From Chloroflexota bacterium (GTDB lineage Bacteria; Chloroflexota; Anaerolineae; Anaerolineales; VGOW01): 63,625 bases of DNA. The notes below the pieces were generated by a model, which saw nothing but the letters and a program-made list of their open reading frames with translations, was not told where the DNA came from and did not search any database. The translations under genes and the position numbers were made by a program. The first letter of the stretch is position 1; each line of letters begins with the position of its first letter. Shown in pieces: positions 56,909 to 63,625 of this stretch. Where the stretch lies: NCBI GenBank assembly GCA_016213135.1, contig JACRBQ010000062.1, positions 1-63,625 on the forward strand, read 5' to 3'.

Positions 56909-57871
56909 ATGCAGTCCAAATTTCGCGTGCCGCTAATTCTCATCGGCGCGCTGCTCATCTCGACTTTGCTCGGCTCGAGCGCTATTCGCCTGCGGCCCGC
57001 GCCCACGCCGACCGCGGCGGTAGCTGTGGCGTTGCCCACGGATACGCCATGGCCCACGGCCACCGCGTCGCCATCGGCGACGGCCTCGGCCAGCCCGACC
57101 GCCTTTCCAGTGGCAGCCACGCCGACTGCCACAGCAACCCCGCTGCCGTGGCCCACGCCCGACGCCCAAGCGCGGACGCGCGAGGTAAAGGTGCCCGTTC
57201 TCATGTATCACTACGTGGGACCGCTGCCCGCTGCGCCGGACCAGATTCGGATCGGCCTGACCATTTTGCCGGATTATTTTGAGCAGCAGTTGCAGTTCCT
57301 GCAAGCGCGCGGCTACACGTCCATCGACTTCTATCAAACGCAAAACGCGCTGGCGTTGGGCGCGCCGCTGCCGGCCAAACCGATCATTTTCACTTTCGAC
57401 GACGCTTACGAGGACGTATACAGTTTCGCATTTCCAGTCATGCAGAAGTATGGCTACACCGGCACGGTGTTCGTGCCCACGCAGTTCCTCGACGACAGGC
57501 TAGCCGGGTATATGTCGTGGGATGAGGCGATGGAACTGTACCACGCCGGGTGGCGGTTGGAGCCGCACACCAAAACGCACGTGGAGCTGCAAAACCGTTC
57601 GCGCGATTTTCTGGTTTATCAAATTTACGGTTCGATGGATACGCTGCGTTCCCATCTCGGCTATCAGCCGCGTTTTTTTGCGTACCCCTCCGGCAAGTAT
57701 GACGATGCGGCGATTGCTATGCTCAAAGAGGTGGGCTATTGGGGCGCGGTGACGACCGACAGCGCGCAGTTCCACCGGCTGGCGAATGGGTTTGCCTGGG
57801 GCCGGGTGCGGGTGAGCGGAACGGAGACGCTGCCAGACCTCGCAAACCGGCTGGGCGAGCCGTTTCCGTGA
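56909..57871 (+). CDS. Polysaccharide deacetylase (CE4) family protein
   Basis: 320 residues. Signal-anchor (residues 6-28), a Thr/Pro/Ala stalk (30-88), then a NodB-like CE4 domain: VKVPVLMYHYVGP, the catalytic-metal TFDDAYEDVY (TFDD), the zinc His pair in LEPHTKTHVELQ, and FFAYPSGKYDDAAI. It would remove N-acetyl or O-acetyl groups from cell-wall or other polysaccharides on the outer membrane face. The two starts with the divergent gene are so close that the promoter must lie within the other gene. Confidence 0.9.
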   Translation: MQSKFRVPLILIGALLISTLLGSSAIRLRPAPTPTAAVAVALPTDTPWPTATASPSATASASPTAFPVAATPTATATPLPWPTPDAQARTREVKVPVLMYHYVGPLPAAPDQIRIGLTILPDYFEQQLQFLQARGYTSIDFYQTQNALALGAPLPAKPIIFTFDDAYEDVYSFAFPVMQKYGYTGTVFVPTQFLDDRLAGYMSWDEAMELYHAGWRLEPHTKTHVELQNRSRDFLVYQIYGSMDTLRSHLGYQPRFFAYPSGKYDDAAIAMLKEVGYWGAVTTDSAQFHRLANGFAWGRVRVSGTETLPDLANRLGEPFP

Positions 57872-57916
57872 GAAGCGGTTTCACACGCGACGAGTCCCAC
57901 GACGACGGGCTGCCCT

Positions 57917-57968
57917 GTGAAAACGTTGCCCCGGGGAGGCATGCGCCCCCGGATTCCATTGTTTTCAC
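57917..57968. repeat. Nested inverted repeat in a 176-base gap
   Basis: GTGAAAAC at 57917 faces GTTTTCAC at 57961-57968, and inside CCGGGG (57931-57936) faces CCCCGG (57947-57952). Together a long hairpin without a U-run between the deacetylase and HMG-CoA reductase genes. The rest of this gap shows nothing recognised. Confidence 0.6.
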
Positions 57969-58047
57969 GTGTGCAAATCGCGCTGCGAGTCACCGAGATC
58001 AACATTGATAGCTTTTGCCAGCGTTCCGGCGATACCTTTGCCAAACT

Positions 58048-59355
58048 ATGACTGATAAACCCTCTTCCCGACTTCCCGGATTCTACGATAAGACGCAGCC
58101 GGAGCGCGCCGCGATGGCGGCGGAGTGGGCCGGGCTGGATGCGAAAACCCGGGCCGCGCTGGACGGTTCGGGCGGGCTGTCGCCGGAGCAAGCCGACCAC
58201 ATGATTGAAAATGTGGTGGGGCTGCACGCGCTGCCGCTGGGCGTGGCGGTGAATTTTGTGGTGAACGGGCGCGAGGTGCTGGTACCGATGGCGATTGAGG
58301 AGCCGTCGGTGGTGGCGGGCGCGAGTTTTATGGCCAAGCTGGCGCGCGCGGGCGGCGGGTTCGTGGCGCACACTACCGAGCCGCAGATGATCGGGCAGAT
58401 GCAGATTTTGGATGTGGCCGATCCGGCGTCGGCGCGGCTGGCGCTGCTGGAAAAGAAGGCGCACATCCTCGATCTGGCGAACCAGATCGATCCGGTGATT
58501 GTGAAGTTCGGCGGCGGGGCGCGGGATCTGGAAGTGCGCGTGATGGCGCAGTCGCCCATTGGGCCGTTCCTCGTGGCCCATTTGATTTACGACACGCGGG
58601 ACGCGATGGGAGCCAATGCGGTGAACACGGCCTGTGAAACGCTGGCCCCCACCATCGAGCAGATCACCGGGGGGCGTGTGCATCTGCGCATCCTCTCCAA
58701 CCTCGCCGACCGGCGGCTGGCCCGCGCCCGCTGCGTCATTCCGGTATCCGCGTTGGAATTCGGTAGAGACGACCCGGCGAGTCGTCTTTACGGCGGCGAG
58801 ACGGTGCGCGACCGGATCATCGAGGCCTATGCGTTTGCGGCTGTTGATCCGTATCGGGCGGCGACGCACAACAAAGGAATCATGAACGGGGTGGACGCGG
58901 TGGTGATTGCCACCGGCAACGACTGGCGGGCGATTGAGGCCGGGGCGCATTCGTATGCGGCCCGCAGCGGGACGTACACTTCGCTGAGCCAGTGGGGCAA
59001 GGATGCGGAGGGGAACCTCGTCGGCTCGCTGGAGATGCCGATGGCGGTGGGCATTGTAGGCGGGGCGACGAAGGTGCATCCCACGGCGCAGGCGGCGCTG
59101 AAGCTGATGGGCGTGACCAATGCCCGCGAGCTGGCGGAGATTATTGTGAGCGTGGGGCTGGCGCAGAATCTGGCCGCGCTGCGGGCGCTGGCGACCGAAG
59201 GCATTCAGCGCGGGCACATGACTCTGCACGCGCGGCAGGTGGCGATTGCGGCCGGTGCGGTGGGCGAGCAGATCGAGGCCGTGGCCGGGAAGCTGGTGGC
59301 GGAAAAGAAAGTGCGGGTGGATCGGGCGGAAGAAATACTGAAGGGGTCGGCTTGA
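58048..59355 (+). CDS. mvaA: Hydroxymethylglutaryl-CoA reductase (class II type)
   Basis: 435 residues from the ATG at 58048. ENVVGLHALPLGVAVNFVVN and VPMAIEEPSVVAGASFMAKL give the catalytic Glu; the Lys is in ATHNKGIMNGVDAVVIATGND, the Asp in MPMAVGIVGGATKVHPTAQ region, and RGHMTLHARQVAIAAGA holds the C-terminal His. Class II enzymes use NADH or NADPH and serve mevalonate synthesis or breakdown. The HMG-CoA synthase and thiolase genes that follow point to synthesis. A TAGTG-free repeat hairpin follows its stop. Confidence 0.95.
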   Translation: MTDKPSSRLPGFYDKTQPERAAMAAEWAGLDAKTRAALDGSGGLSPEQADHMIENVVGLHALPLGVAVNFVVNGREVLVPMAIEEPSVVAGASFMAKLARAGGGFVAHTTEPQMIGQMQILDVADPASARLALLEKKAHILDLANQIDPVIVKFGGGARDLEVRVMAQSPIGPFLVAHLIYDTRDAMGANAVNTACETLAPTIEQITGGRVHLRILSNLADRRLARARCVIPVSALEFGRDDPASRLYGGETVRDRIIEAYAFAAVDPYRAATHNKGIMNGVDAVVIATGNDWRAIEAGAHSYAARSGTYTSLSQWGKDAEGNLVGSLEMPMAVGIVGGATKVHPTAQAALKLMGVTNARELAEIIVSVGLAQNLAALRALATEGIQRGHMTLHARQVAIAAGAVGEQIEAVAGKLVAEKKVRVDRAEEILKGSA

Positions 59356-59462
59356 TATGGGACGCAGATGAACGCTGATGGCACGGATAAACGCAGATTA
59401 TTTTTTTGATTTATCAGCGTTCATCAGTGTATCTTCTGCGTTCATCTGCGTCCTTCTTCGCC
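59356..59462. repeat. Repeat hairpin (CGCAGATGAACGCTGAT family)
   Basis: Left arm ACGCAGATGA, ACGCTGATGG, CACGGATAA, ACGCAGATTA and a right arm TTATCAGCGTTCATCAGTG, GCGTTCATCTGCGTCC in about ten-base steps, facing each other around a short A/T-rich loop. It begins two bases after the HMG-CoA reductase stop codon. A solo arm of the same family is at 37907. Confidence 0.85.
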
Positions 59463-59513
59463 CAACAATCTACAAGTTTCACAAATCAATCAACCATCAA
59501 CCCTCAAAACCCC

Positions 59514-60584
59514 ATGACTTCTCCCAACGCACAACTCCTCAAACCTGACAACCCCGTGGGCATCGTGGGCTACGGCGCATACGTGCCGCGCTTCCGCCTG
59601 CCCGCCAGCGAAGTGTCGCGCATATGGACGGAGGGCACGAGCGGCTTGCCCATCAAAGAGAAAGCCGTGCCCGGCCTCGACGAAGACGTGGCGACGATGA
59701 GCATCGAGGCCGCCCGCAACGCCCTCGCCCGCGCCGGGATCGATCCGCAGGACATCCGCGCGGTGTGGGTCGGCTCGGAGTCTCACCCTTACGCCGTCAA
59801 GCCCACCTCCACCATTGTGGCCGAGGCCATTGGCGCGGTGCCCAACACCCAGGCCGCCGACTGGCAGTTTGCCTGCAAAGCCGGCACCGAAGCCATGCAA
59901 GCGGCAATGGGCTTTGTGGGCAGCGGCATGGCCAAATATGCCCTGTCGGTGGGCATGGACACGGCGCAGGGCCGCCCCGGCGACGCGCTGGAATACACGG
60001 CGGGCGCGGGTGGCGCGGCCTACCTCATCGGCGCGGCGGCGGAAGCGCTGGCGGTGATCGAAGGCTCGTACTCTTTCGTCTCCGACACGCCCGATTTCTG
60101 GCGGCGGCAGTATGAAAAGTATCCCGAGCACGGCCAACGCTTCACGGGCGAACCGGCCTACTTTAAGCATGTGATTGCTGCCGGCGAAACGCTGATGAAG
60201 TTGATGGGCGCCACGCCCAAAGATTACCGATACTTTGTGCCGCACCAGCCCAACGTCAAATTCCCGCAGCGGGCGGCCAAAATGTTGGGCTTTGCCGACC
60301 CACAGGTGAAGACCGGTTTGCTGGTGGGCGTAATTGGCAACACCTATGCCGGAGCGGCGATGATCGGACTGACCGCCGTGCTGGACGAAGCCAAACCGGG
60401 CGACAACATCCTCATGGTCTCGTTCGGCTCGGGCGCGGGGTCCGATGCCTTCCACATTCGCGTCACCGACCGCATCGCGGGCAAGCCCGCCCTGGCCCCC
60501 ACCACCCAGAGCTACATCGCCCGCCGCACGCAGATCGATTACGCGACGTACACGCGGTATCGAGGAAAGTTGACGATGAAGTAG
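59514..60584 (+). CDS. HMG-CoA synthase (archaeal type)
   Basis: 356 residues. The catalytic Cys lies in [18 protein letters not shown], the Glu in [15 protein letters not shown] and the His in [18 protein letters not shown], all canonical for archaeal-like HMG-CoA synthase, which condenses acetyl-CoA with acetoacetyl-CoA. In methanogens this enzyme forms a complex with a thiolase and a DUF35 protein that channels the intermediate; both partner genes follow here (60653 and 63119). The start ATG at 59514 is preceded by simple repeats and has no ribosome binding site. Confidence 0.93.
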   Translation: MTSPNAQLLKPDNPVGIVGYGAYVPRFRLPASEVSRIWTEGTSGLPIKEKAVPGLDEDVATMSIEAARNALARAGIDPQDIRAVWVGSESHPYAVKPTSTIVAEAIGAVPNTQAADWQFACKAGTEAMQAAMGFVGSGMAKYALSVGMDTAQGRPGDALEYTAGAGGAAYLIGAAAEALAVIEGSYSFVSDTPDFWRRQYEKYPEHGQRFTGEPAYFKHVIAAGETLMKLMGATPKDYRYFVPHQPNVKFPQRAAKMLGFADPQVKTGLLVGVIGNTYAGAAMIGLTAVLDEAKPGDNILMVSFGSGAGSDAFHIRVTDRIAGKPALAPTTQSYIARRTQIDYATYTRYRGKLTMK

Positions 60585-60653
60585 TGGATAGCGGTCAGTG
60601 GATAGTGGTCAGCCGCTAACCCCTGTCCACTACCCACTATCCACTAACAGCCA
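60583..60653. repeat. Empty heptamer hairpin (TAGTGGN family)
   Basis: TAGTGGA, TAGCGGT, CAGTGGA, TAGTGGT, CAGCCGC, TAACCCC, TGTCCAC, TACCCAC, TATCCAC, TAACAGC: ten consecutive seven-base units, the first half facing the second half. The HMG-CoA synthase stop codon is in the first unit and the thiolase ATG follows the last. Confidence 0.9.
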
Positions 60654-61840
60654 TGAGAGACGTTTACCTCCTCGGCCTCGGCCAAACGGAAGTGGGCGAA
60701 CACTGGGAAGTGTCGCTGCGCCAGTTGGCATTGACGGCCATCGACTCCGCGCTCAAAGACGCAAGCATCGAAATGACCGGGCGCGGGCCGGTGCCCGAAG
60801 CCCTGTTTGTGGGCAACATGCTGGCCCCGCAGCTCTCAAGGCAGGCGCACCTCGGCGCGCTCATTGCCGACTTCAGCGGCCTGCGCGGCATCGAGGCCGC
60901 CACCGTCGAAGCCTCCGGCGCATCGGGCGGCGCAGCCTTTCGGCAAGCGTGCCTGGCCATCGCCAGCGGCTACATCGACTCGGCGCTGGCGGTGGGCGTG
61001 GAAAAACTCACCGACACCGTCGGTCCCGGCGTGAGCGGCGCCGCCTCCACCTCCACCGACACCGACTGGGAGGGCGCGCAGGGCGCGACGCCCACGGCCA
61101 TTGCCGCGCTGATCATGCGCCGCTACTTGCACGAAACCGGCGCCGCCCTGCCCGACTTTGCCGGGTTCTCGGTGAACGCGCACGCCAACGCCAAAACCAA
61201 CCCCAACGCCATGTTCCGCAACAGCCTCACCGCCGAGGTCTTTGCCAAAGCGTCCATGGTAGCCGACCCGGTGAACATGTTCGACACCGCGCCGGACGCC
61301 GACGGTGCTGCCGCGGTGCTCCTGGTGGCCGCTGATTCGTTGGGCAAACTCGAACTCAAGCTCTCTCACGCGCCGGTTCGCGTAGCCGGAGCGGCCATTG
61401 CCACCGACACGGTGGCCCTGCACGATCGCCCCGACCCGCTCTTCTTCCGTGCCGCCAATCTATCGGCGGGCAGGGCTTACGAGCAAGCGGGCATTGGGCC
61501 GAACGAAGTGAATGTGTTTGAACTCCACGACGCCTTCACCGTATTCGCCGCCTTGTCGTTGGAAGCGTGCGGCTTCGCCGCACGGGGAGAGGGGTGGCAA
61601 CTGGCGACTCAGGGCGGCATCGGCCTCAAGGGGCGCATTCCCATCTCCACCTTCGGCGGACTCAAAGCCCGGGGCAACCCCGGCGGGGCCACCGGGATAT
61701 ATCAAATTGTAGAAGTGGCCCGGCAGTTGCGCGGTGACGCCGGGGCGAACCAGGCGCCCAACCCGCACTGGGGCATGGCCCAGTGTCTCGGCAGCTCGGG
61801 CGGCACTGCCGCGACTCACATTCTGGAGCGAGTCTCATGA
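60653..61840 (+). CDS. Thiolase-fold protein (archaeal acetoacetyl-CoA thiolase-like) lacking the catalytic Cys
   Basis: 395 residues, whole-length match to archaeal thiolases paired with HMG-CoA synthase (MRDVYLLGLGQTEVGEHWEV at the start, FELHDAFTVFAALSLE with a conserved His later). The nucleophile region that normally reads VEAACASGG is VEASGASGG, so the Cys is Gly89, and the GHP of the active site is GNP (Asn342). A Cys is present in QCLGSSGG near the end. Thiolysis or condensation by the usual covalent mechanism would not be expected. It may be a structural or scaffolding subunit of the complex. Its stop overlaps the next start (ATGA). Confidence 0.85.
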   Translation: MRDVYLLGLGQTEVGEHWEVSLRQLALTAIDSALKDASIEMTGRGPVPEALFVGNMLAPQLSRQAHLGALIADFSGLRGIEAATVEASGASGGAAFRQACLAIASGYIDSALAVGVEKLTDTVGPGVSGAASTSTDTDWEGAQGATPTAIAALIMRRYLHETGAALPDFAGFSVNAHANAKTNPNAMFRNSLTAEVFAKASMVADPVNMFDTAPDADGAAAVLLVAADSLGKLELKLSHAPVRVAGAAIATDTVALHDRPDPLFFRAANLSAGRAYEQAGIGPNEVNVFELHDAFTVFAALSLEACGFAARGEGWQLATQGGIGLKGRIPISTFGGLKARGNPGGATGIYQIVEVARQLRGDAGANQAPNPHWGMAQCLGSSGGTAATHILERVS

Positions 61841-63048
61841 AACGATTAATCACGTGGATACTCATCGTCGTCGCCATCGTAGCGGTAGTAGTTGTGGCGG
61901 CTTTGGTCCTTCGCAAACCAACCCTGGCGCTCGTAGTCGGCGACCCGTGGGATTACGCGCTCACCCTCAGCGACCTCTCGCCCAAATGGGAGGTGAGCAA
62001 TTCCGAAATTCAGACAGCCTACGACGTGGCTCAACCGGCAGTCCCCGCAGCCACCGCCGATCCCGTTTCCAATCCGTCGAGTCAGAGCGGCCTGCAAAAG
62101 ATTTACTTCATTGATTTCACCAATCAAACTGCGAGCGATATATTTTTCATCTCGTCGCAAGTCGTTATTTACGACACGCCGCAATCGGCGCAGGCGGCGT
62201 TGGCCGCCGAAGCGCCCGGCCAGGAATGGGAAAAGTTTACGCCCTCGCAAACCATTGGCGACGGCACGATTGCCTGGCATCTCCTGCCTAAAGAGGACGC
62301 TCCCCAACAGGCCGCCTATCGCGTGGACTTCCGGTATCTCAATGCGATTGGCTCGGTGGGCGTCACCGGAACCAACGAGACGATCGTCGACGACAAGCAA
62401 GCACAAGCCTACGCGGTGAAGGTGTTCGACAAAATGAAGAAGGCCGCGCAGCCCGAGGCGCTGAAGCTTCTGGTTGACGGTGGGCAGCCCGATCTGCGCC
62501 CGCTGCTTCTTACCCAGAGCGAGCTGGCCGGGCTGGATCCGAATGTGGGGCGGCCCTGGACGTACGATAGCCGCCTGCTCCCGGCTTGGACTCCGAACTC
62601 GGCGTTGAGTGACCCGCAAGGTGTGGCTCGCTTCGGGCGGCTGATGGGCTATCAGGTTTACATGATCAAACTGCTCGGCCCAGACGACACCCATGCCATC
62701 TTCTCCGGCGGGCTGTTGCAGCAAGTGACCGCTTATGCCCAGGCGGACAAAACTCAGCAGATTCTGGAGCACATGGCCGGGCTGGAAATCGGCCCGTGGC
62801 CCACTCCGCCGCAAGTGGGCGACTCGGCCCGGGGCTGGTCCGACACGCTCCATCCACAGGAGGCCCCCTCACAAACAGTGGCCGTCACCGAGATTGATTT
62901 TCGCGTGGGAACGTATATCGCCTCCATCCGGCTGCAAACCTTGCCGTTGACCGCCGCCGAAATAGCCGACGCGGGCGAAGCCAACAGGCAATTGGCGCGC
63001 AAGCTCGCGCTGGCTTTGGCCGATAAATTGCGGGCGCAAACCAGGTAG
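61837..63048 (+). CDS. Membrane-anchored protein of unknown function, inserted between thiolase and DUF35 genes
   Basis: 403 residues. Start at 61837 overlaps the thiolase stop by four bases. One N-terminal membrane segment (residues 6-26) is followed by a large outside domain with LSPKWEVSNSEIQTAYDVA, FTNQTASDIFFISSQVVIYD and a repeated style of HAIFSGGLLQQVTAYAQADK. No known catalytic motif is evident. It separates the thiolase from its expected DUF35 partner gene, so the operon has been invaded or arranged differently from archaeal clusters. Function unknown. Confidence 0.65.
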   Translation: MKRLITWILIVVAIVAVVVVAALVLRKPTLALVVGDPWDYALTLSDLSPKWEVSNSEIQTAYDVAQPAVPAATADPVSNPSSQSGLQKIYFIDFTNQTASDIFFISSQVVIYDTPQSAQAALAAEAPGQEWEKFTPSQTIGDGTIAWHLLPKEDAPQQAAYRVDFRYLNAIGSVGVTGTNETIVDDKQAQAYAVKVFDKMKKAAQPEALKLLVDGGQPDLRPLLLTQSELAGLDPNVGRPWTYDSRLLPAWTPNSALSDPQGVARFGRLMGYQVYMIKLLGPDDTHAIFSGGLLQQVTAYAQADKTQQILEHMAGLEIGPWPTPPQVGDSARGWSDTLHPQEAPSQTVAVTEIDFRVGTYIASIRLQTLPLTAAEIADAGEANRQLARKLALALADKLRAQTR

Positions 63049-63118
63049 AGAGCAGGCTGATAGTTTCTGAGAGCCATAGAGCGCTATCTTTACGCTCACA
63101 TTACTCGGGAGACGATTC

Positions 63119-63529
63119 ATGGAAATTTCACGCAATTGGCGGCTTCAGAAACAACGCTACGGGCTGGTGGGCGAGGTGTGCGACCACTGCGGGGCCAAGC
63201 TGTTCCCCCCGCGCGATGTTTGCCCGGAGTGCGCCGAGGAAGCCAAGACGCTGTACCAATTCTCGGGCCGGGGCGAGGTGTATTCGTACACCACGGTATA
63301 CGATGCGCCCGAGGGTTACGAAGAGCAGGCCCCTTACACGGTAGCCATCGTCAAACTGGAAGAAGGCCCGCTGGTGACGGCACAACTCACCGACGTGGAC
63401 AACGGCAAAGTGAGCATCGGCCAGCCGGTGGAAATGGTCACCCGCAAGCTGCGCGAAGACGGCGAGCGCGGGATGTTGGTGTATGGGTATAAATTTCGCC
63501 CGGCGGTGGCGGCACAAACTGCGGCCTGA
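63119..63529 (+). CDS. Zn-ribbon OB-fold DUF35-type protein (thiolase/HMGS partner)
   Basis: 136 residues. An N-terminal zinc ribbon (VCDHCGAKLFPPRDVCPECA, two CxxC pairs) is followed by the OB fold (GRGEVYSYTTVYDAPEGYEE, PYTVAIVKLEEGPLVTAQL). In archaea this DUF35 protein bridges the acetoacetyl-CoA thiolase and HMG-CoA synthase and shares a CoA-binding site. Both partners are encoded 2-3.5 kb upstream on the same strand. GGGAG lies about seven bases before the ATG. A strong terminator follows. Confidence 0.9.
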   Translation: MEISRNWRLQKQRYGLVGEVCDHCGAKLFPPRDVCPECAEEAKTLYQFSGRGEVYSYTTVYDAPEGYEEQAPYTVAIVKLEEGPLVTAQLTDVDNGKVSIGQPVEMVTRKLREDGERGMLVYGYKFRPAVAAQTAA

Positions 63530-63557
63530 ATTCATTTGCCACTCACAGGACCGGCGC

Positions 63558-63598
63558 AAAGCGGCTCACCCTCAAATGGGGTGGGCCGCTTTTTTTAT
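63558..63598 (+). terminator. Intrinsic terminator after the mevalonate-entry genes
   Basis: GCGGCTCACCC pairs with GGGGTGGGCCGC around TCAAAT and is followed by seven T. It closes the operon that ends with the DUF35 gene. The final 27 bases of the window hold no recognised feature. Confidence 0.9.
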
Positions 63599-63625
63599 TG
63601 GCGGCTTACGGCGACCATGACGCGA

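Overview
The window is GC-rich bacterial chromosome, most likely from a Chloroflexota (Anaerolineae-like) genome. The grounds are indirect: Thr/Pro-rich lipoproteins and secreted proteins, an FMN-riboswitch-controlled riboflavin ABC transporter (RibXY type), an archaeal-type mevalonate module (thiolase, HMG-CoA synthase, DUF35 protein, class II HMG-CoA reductase), ArsA/Get3-like ATPase pairs, and many heptamer repeats between genes. No rRNA, phage or classical insertion sequence was seen.

Layout. 20-2627: helicase-domain-like protein and lipid kinase. 2728-5919: promoter, FMN riboswitch, terminator and the riboflavin transporter (permease, binding lipoprotein, ATPase). 6049-11254: glutamine synthetase, parvulin lipoprotein, secreted protein, RsmI, PGI/PMI-like isomerase. 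11374-15040: small hypotheticals, tandem paralogous membrane proteins, tRNA-Leu, an MNT/HEPN pair and YchF. 15094-21512: a four-helix-bundle gene in a repeat hairpin, PepF, HtpG, a HAD phosphatase, an AP2-domain protein and PfkA. 21534-26735: DnaE interrupted by a 424-residue intein. 27634-30955 (minus): SDR, two ArsA-like ATPases, three paralogous small hydrophobic proteins (one with an in-frame TAG) and a frameshifted HicB-like gene. 31042-40139: CstA, PanE, SRPBCC, LysM, DHH, MoaD-like and tungsten AOR genes. 40819-52110: a glycoside import and phosphorolysis locus (GH13, LacI regulator, ABC importer, DUF624, GH130, GH65, beta-phosphoglucomutase). 52278-57871: TctA permease, membrane proteins, a second four-helix-bundle gene in a repeat hairpin and a polysaccharide deacetylase. 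58048-63529: the mevalonate-entry module.

How the genes work together. In the sugar locus imported glycosides can be hydrolysed (GH13) or phosphorolysed (GH65, GH130); beta-glucose 1-phosphate from GH65 is the substrate of the adjacent beta-phosphoglucomutase, and PfkA elsewhere in the window continues glycolysis. The mevalonate genes resemble the archaeal thiolase/HMGS/DUF35 complex, but the thiolase lacks the expected nucleophilic Cys and a catalytic His.

Most unusual signal. At least a dozen gene junctions carry blocks of degenerate heptamers (one octamer family), usually as two facing arms that can fold into a hairpin and often beginning at or next to the stop codon of the upstream gene. 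Different junctions use different heptamer words. Both four-helix-bundle (23S-IVS family) genes sit between two such arms, as a cargo ORF would. This resembles 23S rRNA intervening sequences and suggests a hairpin element system with cargo-bearing and empty forms.
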